Assembly: GCA_900088475.1 (NCBI GenBank)
Contig: FLMG01004002.1
Span: 54,402 to 118,401 of the forward strand
DNA: 64,000 nt
From: Hyphochytrium catenoides
Lineage: Eukaryota; Sar; Hyphochytriomycetes; Hyphochytriales; Hyphochytriaceae
Direction: 5' to 3'
In this document: in pieces, positions 12,901-26,463 of the stretch
Numbering within the stretch: the stretch's first letter is position 1
Layout: the number at the start of each line of letters is the position of its first letter
Position numbers and translations under genes: made by a program
Notes under the pieces: generated by a model
The model's database searches: none
What the model was told of the DNA's origin: nothing
The model's input: the letters and a program-made list of their open reading frames with translations, nothing else

Positions 12901-14868
12901 AGTGCTTGCTCTCGATCTCTACAGTACGTAGCAAAGCTTACTTTACGGCTCCTACCTTACTGCGTTTACTCTACACCAATCTAGGACGAGAGCGACGAGG
13001 ACGACGAGTCAGTAGACGATGACGAAGATACCCCACGGAAAGCCAAAGAGAGCCTTTCAGAGGAAGACCAAGAGGATGAAGTGATGGTGGATTTCCACCA
13101 GGCGCTTATGGATGAAGATGAAGAAGAGCGAATGAACAGAGAAGACAGTGCGATAGCCGCTCTTTTAAAGGCTCAACAAGAGAAACAGAAGAGGAAGAGA
13201 CAGGCCAAGTCCATCGCAGATCAGACTCTGCACTTTCGGCTACGGGTGCTGGATCTTCTCGATATCTTTTTGATGAAGAGACCAGACAGTCTCCTGATTC
13301 CGACCCTTGTGATACCTACTGCTGTAAAGAGTATGCAAACGGGGCAGAAAGCACCAGGGAAGGGCAAAGGTGGTGGAGAAAGAGCAAAGCAAGAGAAGTC
13401 AGCTCTATTCAACCGGCTTCGCAGCATTCTTTTGCAGCGAATAGCAAAAGGGAAGGATGTCCCTCGTTCTCGACTTGGTGGTGAAGAGACTACGAAGATA
13501 GTGGAGGCGATGGAGATTGTGGTGACGGCTCTATTGAAGGCCTCCACTCGCGACGTTATTGCCCCATTCTCTTCTGCTCTACTCTATCTCATGCGAGTAC
13601 TCATGGTGAATCTGCCTCCCTCTTCTCTACCTAAGGACAAGTTGAGGGACATTTATGATAGGGCTGCTGATTCTTTCTTTAGAGATAAGAAAAGCAGATT
13701 AACGCCTCAGTTCTTCGAAGACTTTATGACGAAGTTCCCGCAAGTGGCTTGGCAAATACTTCCCCTCACCTTGGTGAGAGGAAGCTTTCCATACTCCAAG
13801 GAATCCGGTGGAAAACCGGAAGATGCAAGAAGGAAAGGGTCAAGATCTCTGTTTGCCCGTGCGGAAGCATTCCGCTTGTCCACCATCTTCTTCAAGCGAT
13901 ATTCCTTGACTAACAGCAGTGAAGACCTACGCGTCTTACGTGAGGCAGAGGAATCTTTCAGGACAGCAATCCAGGAGGTTGCCGGAGCGGGAGATGGTGA
14001 GCCCAGAATACCTCCCTGCTCTCAAAGTCGGAAGGCGCATATACCTATCCTCATGTCGTTTCAAACCATTGTTGATTCAACCAACTTCGCTCTGTTCTTT
14101 GTTCCTCTGCCACTTCGAGATCTTTTGCTGACTGTGTCTGCCCGCTAAACAGCGTCAAATACTCCCTTGGGCAAGAGTAAGCGACTGCGGGAAGTGCTGA
14201 TGCTGGGACAGACTATTATGCCCCTTATCAGAGCAAGGAAACTTAACGTAGGTTCAATCGGTTTCTCGGTGGCCCTCAGATGACGACTAACTTCGATGTC
14301 ATGCTTTCCGCATGTCTTAAACTTATTTTTTCCCTAGTTGAGTCTTGATATCTATCACGATCTACTCCCCAAGATCCAGCAATCGACCCAAAGTGGGCCA
14401 GTCAAAGGAAGCTGCATTCAGATTTTGAAGCAGCTTGACTATAAGTTCCCTGAGTCGTCTTCCTCTACTACACATGGCAAAGGAGACAAACAGTCCCTTA
14501 AAGCTAAGCTTAAGCCCCTGCAGAAGCAAAGTGGACAGAACACCGATTCGTCTAAAAAGTCGAAGGCCCTGGAGAAGGACGAAGGCGAAGAAAAGACAGG
14601 GAAGACCGGCACCGGGAGCGTAGCAGTCGGGAGTTTGAGCATAAAAACAAAGGCTAGTGGCAAGCAAGAAGGGATGAACGCTCTGACAGGGAGGTCAAAG
14701 AAGACGAAGAATATGGACCAAGAAGGTACTACCCAGCGGCTGGAGACTTCATTCGCTAAGAATGGAAGTCCCCCAAAAAGGTCACAACAGGGAAATGTGG
14801 CAGATGTTAAGAAGTCTACGAAGAAGAAGATGCAAGTTGGAAGCGACAAAAAGAAAGCAAAGGCCTAA
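9973..14868 (+). CDS. POL5 / MYBBP1A-type protein (DNA polymerase phi family)
   Basis: Nucleolar protein of the Pol5/MYBBP1A family, which despite the name acts in rRNA synthesis and ribosome biogenesis and has no known polymerase activity. Seven phase-consistent exons: 9973-10131, 10209-10580, 10724-11189, 11347-12858, 12985-13996, 14153-14247 and 14338-14868, about 1,380 codons, a usual length for the family. The helical-repeat N-terminal half (for example LVKLFPHKKFLREL, exon 3) is followed by the characteristic acidic run around 12790-13140 (EDEDDD, DESDEDDESVDDDED) and a conserved HFRLRVLDLLDIF segment. The last exon encodes a lysine/serine-rich tail typical of nucleolar proteins. A 44-base N run interrupts exon 4 and the frame changes across it, so the gap length is not reliable or a small intron is hidden there. 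Start chosen as the first ATG of exon 1. Confidence 0.85.
11710..11753. other. Assembly gap (44 N)
   Basis: Run of 44 undetermined bases inside POL5 exon 4. The reading frame on the left (ending TGLPIV) and on the right (LLEDDEDEG) differ by one position, so the true gap length differs from 44 modulo 3, or an intron is hidden. Confidence 0.99.
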
Positions 14869-15035
14869 AGAAGCAGGAGCTCCGTTCTCCATACTATTAT
14901 ACTGTGGTCCTTTACTGTGTAGCATAGACTGCGAAGACATAACTAATAGATAGATAGGGGTACTGTCATCCGCTTGTTTGCCAGCATTGCTTTGACCCTT
15001 TAGATAGACCCATTTCTCAGCTAGGGGACAGGGTC

Positions 15036-18000
15036 CTAAGCTGACTGATCCTTGCGTTCACCAATATTGGCAGTGTTGATAGACCCTGGTTCGCTGTCAT
15101 GACGTGGAGAGAGAGGAAGCCGTCTCCCAGGGCTAAGGCTCCGTTTTCTGTGGATTCTGAACTTCTGTAACGCCCTAATGTCAAATTCTCGGCCTACTGC
15201 CATCTTCAGCTTTTCCGAAGTATAGAGCTTCCGAGAGTCTAGCTCTTTTAGTATTGCCATCTGAAGAGAGAAAAACGGATATTGGAACAGCGAAACTTAG
15301 CCCAAGGTGTATAGAGGACAGGCATGCAGCGGGGTGGTGGAGAATATGGCATGTGAAGAATTCATTACTCCCGAGGTCGTGTCGGGTCGGCCAAGAGGAA
15401 GCTTCAATAGGACATATAACCATAAAGTCGGTGAGACGGTAATACCTCTGAAAGAAGGTGCTGTACCGGCTCGTGGCCATCAAAGACTTCAACGAAGCAC
15501 TTGATAAGGTACGGAACAAGGTCAGCTCCGAAAAGCTGTCAAGGAGGTTAACGATGATTAGGGTTGAACCAGCAGGATTTTCTGGATAAATAAGGTTTAG
15601 GTCATACCCTTCCGGCCATGAGAACTTGAGCTCGGGCTGATCGATGTGCATCGTTGGGCTCTGCAGGGCTTGTGCTTGCCAAATCCACTTGAAGGGCACT
15701 GGCAAGAGAGGAGAGAGATATAACGACACCTTGAAGCGTGTCTTGGAAGCATAATGCTAAAGGGTTGCAAACAGAGAGAAGCGCCATTCGCCTACACGAG
15801 GGATGAGATGGAGGGCACAAAAGTACGAGAAAGGTAAGTTCCAGCGAGAGAAGAAGAGTTTGACGAAATCATACACAGCTGCATGTTAAGTTTAAAGAGG
15901 ACAGATACAGTAAGCACCACAAAGGAAGCGGAGCTATATTCCACTAGCTCTGCAATATCTGTACCTTAGCTCATTCAGGGCAGTGAGGACGCTGTTGGTG
16001 AATGATGCTAGGGCCGGACAGGTCATGAGGCTTCGCGGGGGAGCGAATTCTGACGCCGGGGACCATGGCATGGTGGGGGAGAACATGCGAGCGTCTGTTA
16101 ATTGGACCTTGATGGTGTCAGGGCGGGACCACTATGGTCTAAGCACTTACTCTGGATGACAGAGTCTCCTGTTGAGAAATCGGTTCCCAGTAGCGACGGA
16201 ACAATCAAGGTTAGAAGCTCTCCTCCGCTTTCTCCTTTTTTGCCGCTATGGGTAGTCATCACTGATATTGCTTCCTCAAAGTCATGCAACGCCCCAATTA
16301 ATCCTTCTTGGACGATAGTAATGATTCGACGCTCAACAATTGGAATTAGAAGCACTGTGGTTGCGTAAGTCCGTCAGATCGTAGTGTTAGCTTGTATAGT
16401 CTCGGGGACCAAGTGAATAGCGGTAGAGTCTAGAGCGCTTAAAAGAAAGCGAAAGAGGTCGTCATCTTTAAAAGCGATCAACAGGATCTACTAGAGGGAC
16501 AGCTGCGATCTTAGAGGCAGAGGTGCAGCAGGCGCAGGAGGACCGACATACCCCGAAAGTCAGCTCCGACCCGGCTGAGCGAGGCAGCAAAGAAAAAGCT
16601 CTGCTCCATGACATTGCAAATCTGCCCGCCGTCCGTTATCCGAGCAAGGTACCTAGAAGAAACAAAATCCTTTGAGCTCGACCTTCCTTTGCGGATCACG
16701 GTCATTGTCTACGTCCATAACGGATTCTCGTCTTACTCCTCAATTTGCCGAAGGAAGAGCTCGACGTTACGAACTGCCCAAGAGGCCAGTAGATCGTCCT
16801 GCCTCCCCTTGATTTCCTGCGAAAGGCAAAAGCACCGCTCATGAGTGTGTGGTCGATTAGTCAGTTTAGCAGGAGTCAATTTGAGCGGGCATAATCCTTG
16901 TAGAAACGTTTAGGGATTGGTCATAGCATGATCTATTGATGCACATGTAAGTCCCTATCAGACCTCGCTGCCAAAGATGGCCTTGTATTGGGTAATCAGG
17001 TCAAACCATGTTGTGCGCTTCTTCTCTATGATGCTCATCAACTAACGACGAAAGTGAAGATATCAGTCATGAACGGATGTCAGAGGCAGAGGTACTGTCT
17101 TAGCATAGCACTACTTGCCGCTAAAGACTGGGCTCTTATAGAAAAGGAAGGCAAACTCAAGAAAGTAGCTTAGAGAACAGCTTATACCAAACAAGTGACA
17201 AGCAAAAAAATGACGCGCTTGAGAAAAAAGAGGTTCATAAGCTGGAGAGACATCATAGACCCCATCCATGCCATGGTTATTCTTACAAACTGATAAGGTT
17301 CAGCTGGAGGCAGACTCTCTACAGCAGAGGTTAGCCAAGCTTCCCTGTTAGAGAGGAACTGCGCCTTCAAGGTGTGGTTTACTCCAATAGAGGAGGACAC
17401 CGTGGCAGGAAGAGAGCTTGACAGAGTGCTGGTTTCCAGCATCTGGGCATCCAGCCGGCGAAGGTAGCTAACAATTCTCAAACAGGTGGGGAGCTGAAGG
17501 TTTGTTCGAAGCTGGGCCAGTAGGCGGTCCCGCATCAAGGTGACACTGTCATGGACCTCAGTAACCTAACATCAAACGCAAAGAGGTCAGTAGTGTCAAA
17601 AGAAGAACTGAAGACCCACCGATGCAACTCTTGGCCAATAGAACAACGGTGCACAACAAAGAGAGTGAAGATACGCATTGTTCAGATACGAAGCACCTCA
17701 TAACAAGACAATGGCAGTAGCAAGAGGTTCACTAGCATAGATAGCGACAGGGAAGAAAGTTGAGGTAGCAAGTGCATGATTGGGGAGACTCGAAAATGTA
17801 GAAATGGAGGAACGGGAGATTCAGCAATAACCCCTTCTTCACTCCTGCACCTTCTCCCTGATTGGCTCCCCGTTTAAAGTCTTACAATGCTTGCAATGAT
17901 AGGATTAAGCTTCATCGCCTTCACGTTGCCACTCTCCGTCGGAGCCACGCGGTGCCTCCTTTCAAGGTTGCTAACGAAGGCGCTGAGGTCTAGCGCTTCG

Positions 18001-18756
18001 TCATAGAGGTCATTCCTTACACACGTGTCCATAATCTGAGGTATCTCTAAAAGTTCTAAGATCTGGCGGGGGAGACGGAAACGTTAGGCACTCTATTTAA
18101 GCATCAGGCTCGTCTCTGACCCTGATCGAGGACCCTCGTCAGAACAAAGACACTATTTGAAGTTGCTTACTAACCATCCCACCCATCTCTCCTGCCTTCG
18201 TTTGGTTCAGCTAATCCTTCCACCGAGAAGGTACCTGCAAGTGGTAGTGCAATGTTTGCCGTGTCTTTCGGTGGCTTTCACATACCGCCCCTCCTTCAAC
18301 CGCAAACCTCTCGCAAGCCTCTTTTAGCGGTTTACAGAGGCCCACGAGCCTGTCAGAGGATGCACTGACTTGCTGGAGCTAGTAGTATGAAGTAAAACAT
18401 TGAATTGAATGGTTAGTAGAAGCATCCAGAGAGAACACAGCGCCTTTTCGTCAAGCAATACCTCGACAGGAAGGTCATTAGTGTGGCGGAAATAAGAACG
18501 GCACACAGCGCCAGGTCGATTTCTTTAAGCCTAAGCAACGGGTTCACTTCAGATGCCAAGACACCCGTACCTGGTGCTTTATATGCCTCCTAGACTTCTC
18601 AGATACTAGGAAATACCCATAGTTGCGTAGTGAGAAATCTCTGATCTCAGCCTCCAAGTGGGAAATCTCAACTCGAAGCTTTCTGGGTTCTGTGGCCAAT
18701 GACGATAGGTCACCCTCAAGAGCTCCATCCGCCAAGAGCTCTTGGACTCCATTCAT
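15036..18756 (-). CDS. COG8: COG8, conserved oligomeric Golgi complex subunit 8 (Dor1 family)
   Basis: Subunit of the COG tethering complex, which organises retrograde vesicle traffic in the Golgi. First coding exon 18571-18756 opens with ATG AAT GGA and gives the Dor1 N-terminal pattern ([20 protein letters not shown], then [12 protein letters not shown]). Next come [15 protein letters not shown] (about 18290-18380) and the strongly conserved Dor1 core: [27 protein letters not shown] and [15 protein letters not shown] (17182-17538). About 16745-16825 gives [16 protein letters not shown], and 16511-16705 gives [17 protein letters not shown], close to the family signature [13 protein letters not shown]. 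The C-terminal part has [18 protein letters not shown] (about 15965-16020) and [13 protein letters not shown] (about 15500). The final exon 15036-15260, with a basic serine-rich end, is joined by inference. Roughly nine or ten exons; internal boundaries not all fixed. Confidence 0.88.
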
Positions 18757-19590
18757 CTTGCCCTTAGAAGCCCTTATGACTTCCACGGGACACCTTCAAT
18801 AAGCCGCTGTCTGGAAGCCTGATATGTATGAAAGTACCCTGCATAGTCGTCGATGCCTTAACCGTCACATTCACTTTAACCTCAAGTCCAAACTCTGAGC
18901 TGTTCTAAAGTGTACGAGTTTCAGGCGATAACTGATGACGGTCTCTTCCTTCGTCGCGCATGCTTCAGAGCGGCATAATGCTGCAGCTGAGGTTGAAGAT
19001 GCCGCAGCCTCTGCTTCTCTAGTGTCTCTCTTCTCTCGTCACAGAGACTTCGTATCCAGAAGCACCTCCCTCAGGTTATTGCGTTATCTATCCCCAACAA
19101 AGATTAGAAAATGATGGACTGGTGCGACATTCGGGATATAACTGGGACTGTTCCTTATAGGCTCTTGATATTACGCTATTATAGGGAATCCGTCTGACCA
19201 GGGCCATCAAGCCCCAGCTTATCGAAGTGCCGTTTGGGAGGCTTCAGAATGTCCATGAACCCTGGACTCCAAGCAGAACAAGCGCTGCAGAGTCAAAGAG
19301 AAGGCATCACCAAGGCTCTCTGCCTTAGTAAGGAGCTTGAAAGCAGCAATGGTCCTGTTCAGGGGCTGGAAGATAAATCTGACGAGAAGTCCCGGCAACG
19401 ACACGATGTACCAAGCAACTAGCTGGCTCCTTATCTAGGAGGAGAAGATCCTGGCCGGGAAGCCAGCCTGACTCTGCTGGCTCTCTCCTAATTCCTGTCT
19501 GTGTCAGGTTGACAGAAAAGGCCACTGGACATAGGTCGGCCTCAGTCGTATGAAAGACCTGTCCTTGAGTCTGCATGTAAACCCATTGTA
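18757..19590. other. Divergent intergenic region, COG8 / ARM-repeat gene
   Basis: About 830 bp between two divergently transcribed genes, presumably both promoters. No conserved ORF, repeat or RNA gene recognised; short ORFs at 19234-19576 look like chance. Confidence 0.5.
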
Positions 19591-22500
19591 ATGGAAGACA
19601 TAGCGGGTGATATTCACGCCGCGTCCCAGGTGGTCGACCAGTTGGCGATGCTCATAGCAGGTAAATATAGGTTATATCAAGCTATGGCATCCAGGCTTAT
19701 CTCTAATGCGCCACATTAGTGAGTCCACCTGATGTTGCGACGGGCGCTGCCATAACAACGGCCGTTCAGCGTCTCGAGGGCTTCTGTCAGAACTATCCTC
19801 ACCTTCCAGACCCACTATGTAGTTCCACAGCTATCGTACACATTCTCATTCAAGCACTGCAGTGCCCATCCCGGAATGGTGACGAGCTTTTTCGCTTTGC
19901 CAGCCTTCTGGTACGCGAGCGTCCCACACTGTATCCGTGCTTTATTTTGTCCCGACCTGGTTCCTCCTTGCGACCTGCTTGCATATTCGTCATCCTGGCC
20001 TTGGGTATGCTCTTCTCCCTGTTGTCCCTATTGTTTCATCGCGTTGCCTCTGCTTCGCAACCAACATCGAGGTGCGCACTAACCTTATAGCCCACACCGA
20101 CGGCTTACATAGGGCACACTCTTGGAGTTCGCAGGCGAAACCATCGTTGAGAAGCCGGAAACTTACGGCTTACCTGATGTCCTATTGAAGCATCTGGTGG
20201 AGATCTGCTACAAGGAAAGACTTGTGGAGGAAGCCTATGCGGCAGCGGTTAGTCCAGTTAACTCGTCCTGTCACGTCCTCGCCTACCCCATGGCGACTTC
20301 TGCTACCCGTTTTACTGGCCAGACATCCCCATAAGTGTTTTGAACTTCTGTGGCCCGTCTTTGCTGTTATAGTCTGTCTCCTCTAGCCCCTTCCATTTAT
20401 CGATCCCCATTTTGTCTCTCTACTTTGTTGTTCAAAGGAAGGAGGAGGAGGAGAAAGGAATACCTCTGCTTCTATTCTTGTGCGGACACTGTCCTTCTGT
20501 CACTTTTCCACTTACGCAATGAGATCTGCTAATGTTCACGTCCGGAATCTTAGTTGCTGAAGTGTATGCGGCTTCTTCTGATCAATATGGACGAGTCCCC
20601 TTTCAGCTCAGGAATGACACTTCTAGTCAAAGGCAAGAGACTAGAGCTTCAGGGGAAGCATCTTTCAATCGTTGTAGTTTTGAGCCCTGTAGTCATGATC
20701 TTTCTGGGGAAACACCGCAGAACTCCTTTGTGTGTCTCTGCTGGTCTCTTCTGGAGCTGTGCTACCCAAGGCTGAGACTGCTTCCACGTTTCTTGTGCAG
20801 CTATCCACGGCACGTCGGTCCACGTCGTTGGAAGATACCGACAATTGAAGCCTCAAAATGTACCTGATATAAACTGCTTGCACAGACTCAGCAAAGAGCT
20901 CTTCGGGACAATCAAGGAGTTAATCGCCCAAGCGGGCTGTGCAGACGGTGGGACAACTTTCTCGTACATTCTAATTCGTTACGGACATCATCTCTTCTCT
21001 ACGTCGCGCCCCTACTCTCAGATCTTTGCTTAGTTCGTAGGTAGCTTTTGAAATACTCCCTCTTGCGTCTGCTGCTCGACTTACTGTGTCGGATATCCAT
21101 TTTCCCTTTTTGACTTGGACCCAGCGCTCCTTCATAGCGAGTTTGCGAGGACGCTAGAGGACTTCTTCCTTTGCCACATGAAAGAAGAGATTCCCTGCTT
21201 GGAACTTCCTCGTTTGGAAGGCAAGCTCAACAACAGAGCAGGCATCCTGGTTGCCCCTTATGCACCTGAGTTTCTCTCGACTCTCCACCAAAGTACGACG
21301 CTTTTGTCAACACTGAAAGGGGTCCTGGCACAGCCAGAGAACCTCCGATTTCTTCTCCAAGAAGCCGTACGATGCTGGTGTTACCTACATACCCCTGATG
21401 GAGAGCGTTGGTGGGCCCGCTCAGGCACTGCGGGGGCACACGTCGGCGCTATTTATTTAAATCTAGTAGCAATTGTGTCATCTGTCCAATACGGGGACCC
21501 TGTGGCGTCGGACCTCATTGAGGAGATTTTAGACCAGAGTTTGGGCATGTGGCAGTATGACTTCTGCAGCGCATTGGCGGTGAGCAGACAAATGGGTAAG
21601 TCTGTTGTCTTTTCTTTCCAGTGACACGCTAGTCAACTTGCCAATATGGATCCTGAGAATGGGGAGAATTGATCTATCCAGCTGATGTCGGTTATAGACG
21701 GTGTGTCCATACGTGGAGAGGCAGATGTCAAAGAGGTTATGCACTTTGACCTCGCCCGATGGGCTGCAGAGCTCTCTCACGCCATGTTCAATCATCTCTC
21801 TCTGACTCTTATTTTTTATGGACGTTAGTACCTCCACTGTCTTTGGGTGATCATTCTCGCTTGTTTACCGCCCTTTACGAGGAAATGGCGAACATTCGCT
21901 GCAACCACTGCAACGCGGAGGTGAGCCTCTATGCTTGTACGCTCATCAGCAAGACGGGTGTGTAGCATTTACCATTTCTACCCTCTCTGTCTTTTCAAAC
22001 TCTTTTGCTTTAGGAGGTGATCGCATCTTTAGAGCGAATGGATGACTTGATCCTGGACGATGTATATGGAAAGGCTCTCTTTTGCACCGTGCCTGGGGCT
22101 GTACCCTCGCTGTTAAGTTGCCTTGGTAACATTGACAAGGTCGTGCTAGAGGTGGCCGCGAGCGTCTCACTTTCTCTCTTAGAGGATTGCAAACTGGCTC
22201 AGGTACGGAAAGTAAATCGGCGATTGCACAGTGGCCGCTGAATAAGTCCCACTCTTGCAGTCAGCGTTGGCCACATTCAAACCCCACGGCAAACCGACGT
22301 TTTTCTGTCTAATATCTTCTTCGACTCTCCTATCCTGAGCCAGTCCGCCTCGGTCTTACCATTAATCCGATCGACAATCCTCCAGGAAGAGCTAATATAT
22401 TACGGCAGTCTCTCTGTACTTTCCGAATGCATGGGGGATTATGATGCGGACGTTAGGACCGTTGTTCTCAAGGTAATGAGACCCTTGTTGCGTCTCCCGC

Positions 22501-25500
22501 CCTGGCATTGGGTAGCCATGGATCTTACCACCTTCTTGTCTCTTTGTATAAACAGTGCATCGGGATGCTTGCTGCGGTAAATGGCTTCTCGCAAGACTTA
22601 CTGAGGGCAAAGGGAGTGCTGAGGCACATTCTGCAAATCATCGCAGAGGTCACAATTAGCACGCCTTAGTGACCTCCGGCTCAAAAGTGACAATTTATGG
22701 TTTCTCATGTTTATGGAGTCTCGCCTGATAATGTCCTCCGTCTTAGCTGAATTTTTTCCTTACACGTCCCCTTGCTGCTCTATTTTGACTAGTATTCTCT
22801 TATTGCTGCGCTCGACCTCACGCTACGATTGCTCCTCTCCAGTACCCGTCGCATGACTCAACACCAGACCTACTGGGAGCAGCTCTGGAAGTACTTTCCC
22901 ACGCTGTGACAAATAATGCCCGTAACCAAGACTTCGTTCGTACATTTCAGCTTAAGGAACAAAGGATTGTGGGCGAGAAAGGAGAAAGCATGGGTTCAGT
23001 AAAGGTTGATTACGCCTTTACCCATCTATTTCGGATCTTAAGACATAGTCTTCAAGGTGCCTTGGTCCTACACCGATTGAAGGACGATGGAGGAACTAAT
23101 GTCGAAATGGCTGATAAAGGGGACGGTGCAGAAGCGGATGAGTTATTCCAGATTATAGAAGCCCTACTTTTGGCTTTGAACAACCTTGCCTTCAAGAGCA
23201 AAGAGAACCAACTTCTACTGCTAAATAATGGGACAGTACAGCTGTGCCTAGAAGTCCTCAGCCGAAGTGTGAAAGAAGATGACTTTAAGACAGAGGGTGA
23301 AGCTCTGAGGATCTGTCTTGGTCTTCTTCACTTGTTTGTGAACGTGGTAGATGGGTGCAAGGAGGGACAAGATCTGATGTGGCAATCATCTTCTCTTCTA
23401 CTGCCTGTCCTCATGCAGTTGTTAGACCCGCAATGTGTTACTCATCTGGAGGATGTTGCCCTGAGCTCGCTCTCAGCCTTGTTTATCTCTCATCTCTGCT
23501 GGAGCCATCAGAGGAACCAGAATGAGCTCGGCAAGAGCGCCGTCCTGCTGGCTCATCTTTTACGGCTTATCAGTGCGGGACAGCTCCTTACATTTATTGG
23601 GAAAGCAGATGGCAAGGTGAGCACAAGCTTCAGATTACTGCTATTTCGTGCTTGGAGTAGGCTCTGGATTGATTTAGCCCCGTTGATACCTTACTTTGTC
23701 ACTTTACCGTAGTCTTCTCTATGGCACCTGTTTGTTCGCATTCCCTCACATCCTTTACATGGTAAGGATTATGTATGTAAGCGGATTTTTGGAGAGCTGA
23801 GGAAGCATTATCCACGGCTAGAAAAGCCGATTGAGAAGCAAGATATGCCTATCCTGATGAGAGTTTTAGAGGTAGAGTATTCCAGAAGATGTTCGTTATG
23901 CTTTAGCGGACCCACTATTAACCTGATGCGCTTCTCATTTCAATTGCTCACTGATGGTAGGACGCTACGAATCACGGCCTCATGGCCTTGACGAATCTGT
24001 CCTTTAGAAATCGACTTGTACAAGACGAGCTCCTCCGACAAGGGGCGGTACCGCTCCTTCTCAGACAAGTCGACAGCCACTGGTAAGATGTCTGGTCATC
24101 TGTCCTCCTTCTCTGCCTCCTGAACTCCACGTCAATGTATGCTGCCTTTTTCTTCTTCTGACTCGCGGTCAACCACAGGAACGACGTACGTAAAACTGCC
24201 GTTTTCTGTCTCAGCAATGTCATCAACGGCCATCAAGGAAATTCTATTGCCCTGGAAGCCTGTCAGGGTATCAACCGTCTGGCGTGGCTAGTAAATGATG
24301 ACGATGATGATGAACTAGGAAAAAAGGCAAGTAGTCTTTCAAAGTTACTAAAGTTTGAGCGCAGAGGACGCGGATGTGATCCTCTAAAGAAGCCTGTCGT
24401 CATGGCGGCAGAACAGCATCTGGGTTGGTGCATCTCTCGCTGCGTCGTTTAATCTCATTACCCGTCAACCTTAAAGAATCTTCTCTGCAACCCTCTCACC
24501 AAGGCTCTGGCCAGCGCTAACTGCGTCTTCCATTAACCATCATCGTAGGCTTTTTACACTTTGTCTCAACTGGGGCAGATTGCTCTGGATAGGCTCGTCA
24601 GGAACTCTGCAACGCTTTCACTCTCGTTCCCTCGGAAAGAGCATTTTCCACTGTTGGCGTCTTTGACGGAAGCGGAGCTCATCAAACTGGGCTTGGGTCC
24701 GCGGCACCTCCCCTGGCGTCTAGCAGTTCATTTCGAGGATACAACTCCCACTCTTCTCATGCATGACGAGAATAGGGAACAATCACTCAGGTCTTATCCT
24801 GATCCTGCATGCATGGGCTGATCCTTGGGCACTTCTCGCTACTTGGTCCTCTTCTACAATGGATGACTGTTGGCTCTTGTTAAGTTGGGCGACCTCAGCC
24901 TTTGTCTACCGTACTCGTGTGTGAAAGAGTCAGCCATAAGAAACCCTGATAGCCGTTTCTTACGAGCTCTCCGTGTGTAGCACCGAGGCACTAAGCCGCT
25001 ATCTTCCGGTCATCAACGGCTTACTGTACACCAGTTCCCTTTCGCGACAGCGACTCTTGGGAAAATTTGGCCTTCTGCCGTTCCTGCTCATACTCTCAAG
25101 ATGTCTACCCTGGGAGCTGCAGGGCCAGACCCTTACTATTCTCGCTAATATCACAGCTGACAAGCAGAAGGGAGACGTGATTGAGGTGAGATCTCTAAAT
25201 AGATACGGTTGAGGGAGGCAAAGTGGGTTCACGATGGGGGATAAGGAGAAACCCCCAAGCGGCAGGGTCATGTTTGATATCTAAAAGACGAGGGTAGAGC
25301 CGTGGGTGGTGAAAAGTTGACGATGCTTTTGATTTTGTCCTCTGTCAGGCACATTCTCGGCCGTTACTTCAGACAGTATCTGCACTATTTCGAGAGCGGT
25401 TCCTTCCACAGGCCCCCGACTCCCGGACTGCAGCCTATCAAGCTCTCGCAAATGTCTCCAATATGGCACCAACCATGTTCTCTCATATAGTTAAGGATTC

Positions 25501-25884
25501 GCTCCTCTGGGGTTGGATAGTGAAGGTATGTCCTCATTTTGATATCTCAGCTCCTCGCCAGCCTGAGTTTGGTCTTCAGTGACATGTCCTAAGCGTCTGT
25601 CATGCTGTTGCGGCCCAGTCGCCACCGTCAGTCTCTGCAAAGTACTCATCACTCTTTTCAAATCCCCCTTGAAGGACTCTAGCAATGCAGAGGAAGATGA
25701 GCTGCTCACGGTTGCTTTGGAGCTCTTCTTACAAACCTTAGAGGCTGACACATTCCATGGAGCCATGCCCGCTGAGACTGCCCTATTGCTGAGAGGCCTG
25801 TGCCAGGACTCCGAACCAGCAGTGGAGTCAGGGCTCTTTGCACAAAGGGCTCGGAAGATCATAGACATGTACCATATAACCTAA
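19591..25884 (+). CDS. Large armadillo/HEAT-like helical repeat protein
   Basis: Multi-exon gene from ATG GAA GAC ATA at 19591 to the stop at 25882-25884. The first exon ends in GTAAAT and joins in phase to the exon at about 19720 (ITTAVQRLEGFCQNYPHLPD). Later exons repeatedly show armadillo-type helices: LLALNNLAFKSKENQLLLLN (about 23180), a match to ALTNLSFRNRLVQDELLRQG (about 23985-24045), VRKTAVFCLSNVINGHQGNS (about 24185), LQGQTLTILANITADKQKG (about 25120) and YQALANVSNMAPTMFSHIVK (about 25430-25490). The repeat ANxA/LxNL pattern supports a protein-interaction solenoid. I do not recognise the orthologue; Integrator subunit 7, ARMC2 and similar proteins were considered, but the matches are too weak. 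It is possible, but less likely, that two genes lie here with a break near 22.7-22.85 kb; the phases allow a single gene. Confidence 0.7.
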
Positions 25885-26463
25885 TAGCACAGTTCCCGAA
25901 GAGCACGGGGCACTTTCCCATCTCCCATGCACGGTTCCGCGTCAGCAGTCAGCACCCTCCATGGAGCCCAAAGCTCTTGCAGTGCCGAGGCTCTGCACTT
26001 CTGACAGCTCAAAGGCCACGATTCTTTGGGTTGATGGGCAGGTGCTTTCTGTGTGTCACTTGCATCCTATCAGGAATAAATGATACTAGGGCATTGGTTA
26101 TGAAGGATAGTGATGCTACGATGATGGATGTGCATGATGGTGACAAAGGTCTATGTTGTGAACCGTTGCGGCTTCAAAAATACAGAAAATCTCCGTATGA
26201 GGATGATGAGTTCTGATGCTGCCGATGACAGAGATCTTCCAACGGCAACTGACCATGCTTCAGATGAAGCCAAAAGCTTCCACTTGGGATATCCATCGGT
26301 GGCTAAAGCAAGGAGACTCATAGCTCCAGATGTCTTGTTTTCATGTCGTCCGTGTAAATAGAAAGTGGTTGTCCACGGAGGATGAGAACCGATTAAGTAA
26401 CTGATGGGCTTCAATCTGGCCATGGGCATTGGACCTTGTTGACCGGTCTCCATCTACCGAAGA
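25885..26463. other. Intergenic region
   Basis: Between the ARM-repeat gene and the next gene on the same strand. The ORFs seen here have no recognisable content, and the region probably holds a 3' UTR plus a promoter. Confidence 0.5.

Noticed and set aside
14439-14849. 136-codon minus-strand ORF
   Set aside because: Antisense shadow of the lysine-rich final exon of POL5.
19591-20330. Integrator subunit 7 identity for the ARM-repeat gene
   Set aside because: A weak resemblance in the first 90 residues does not continue in the following exons.
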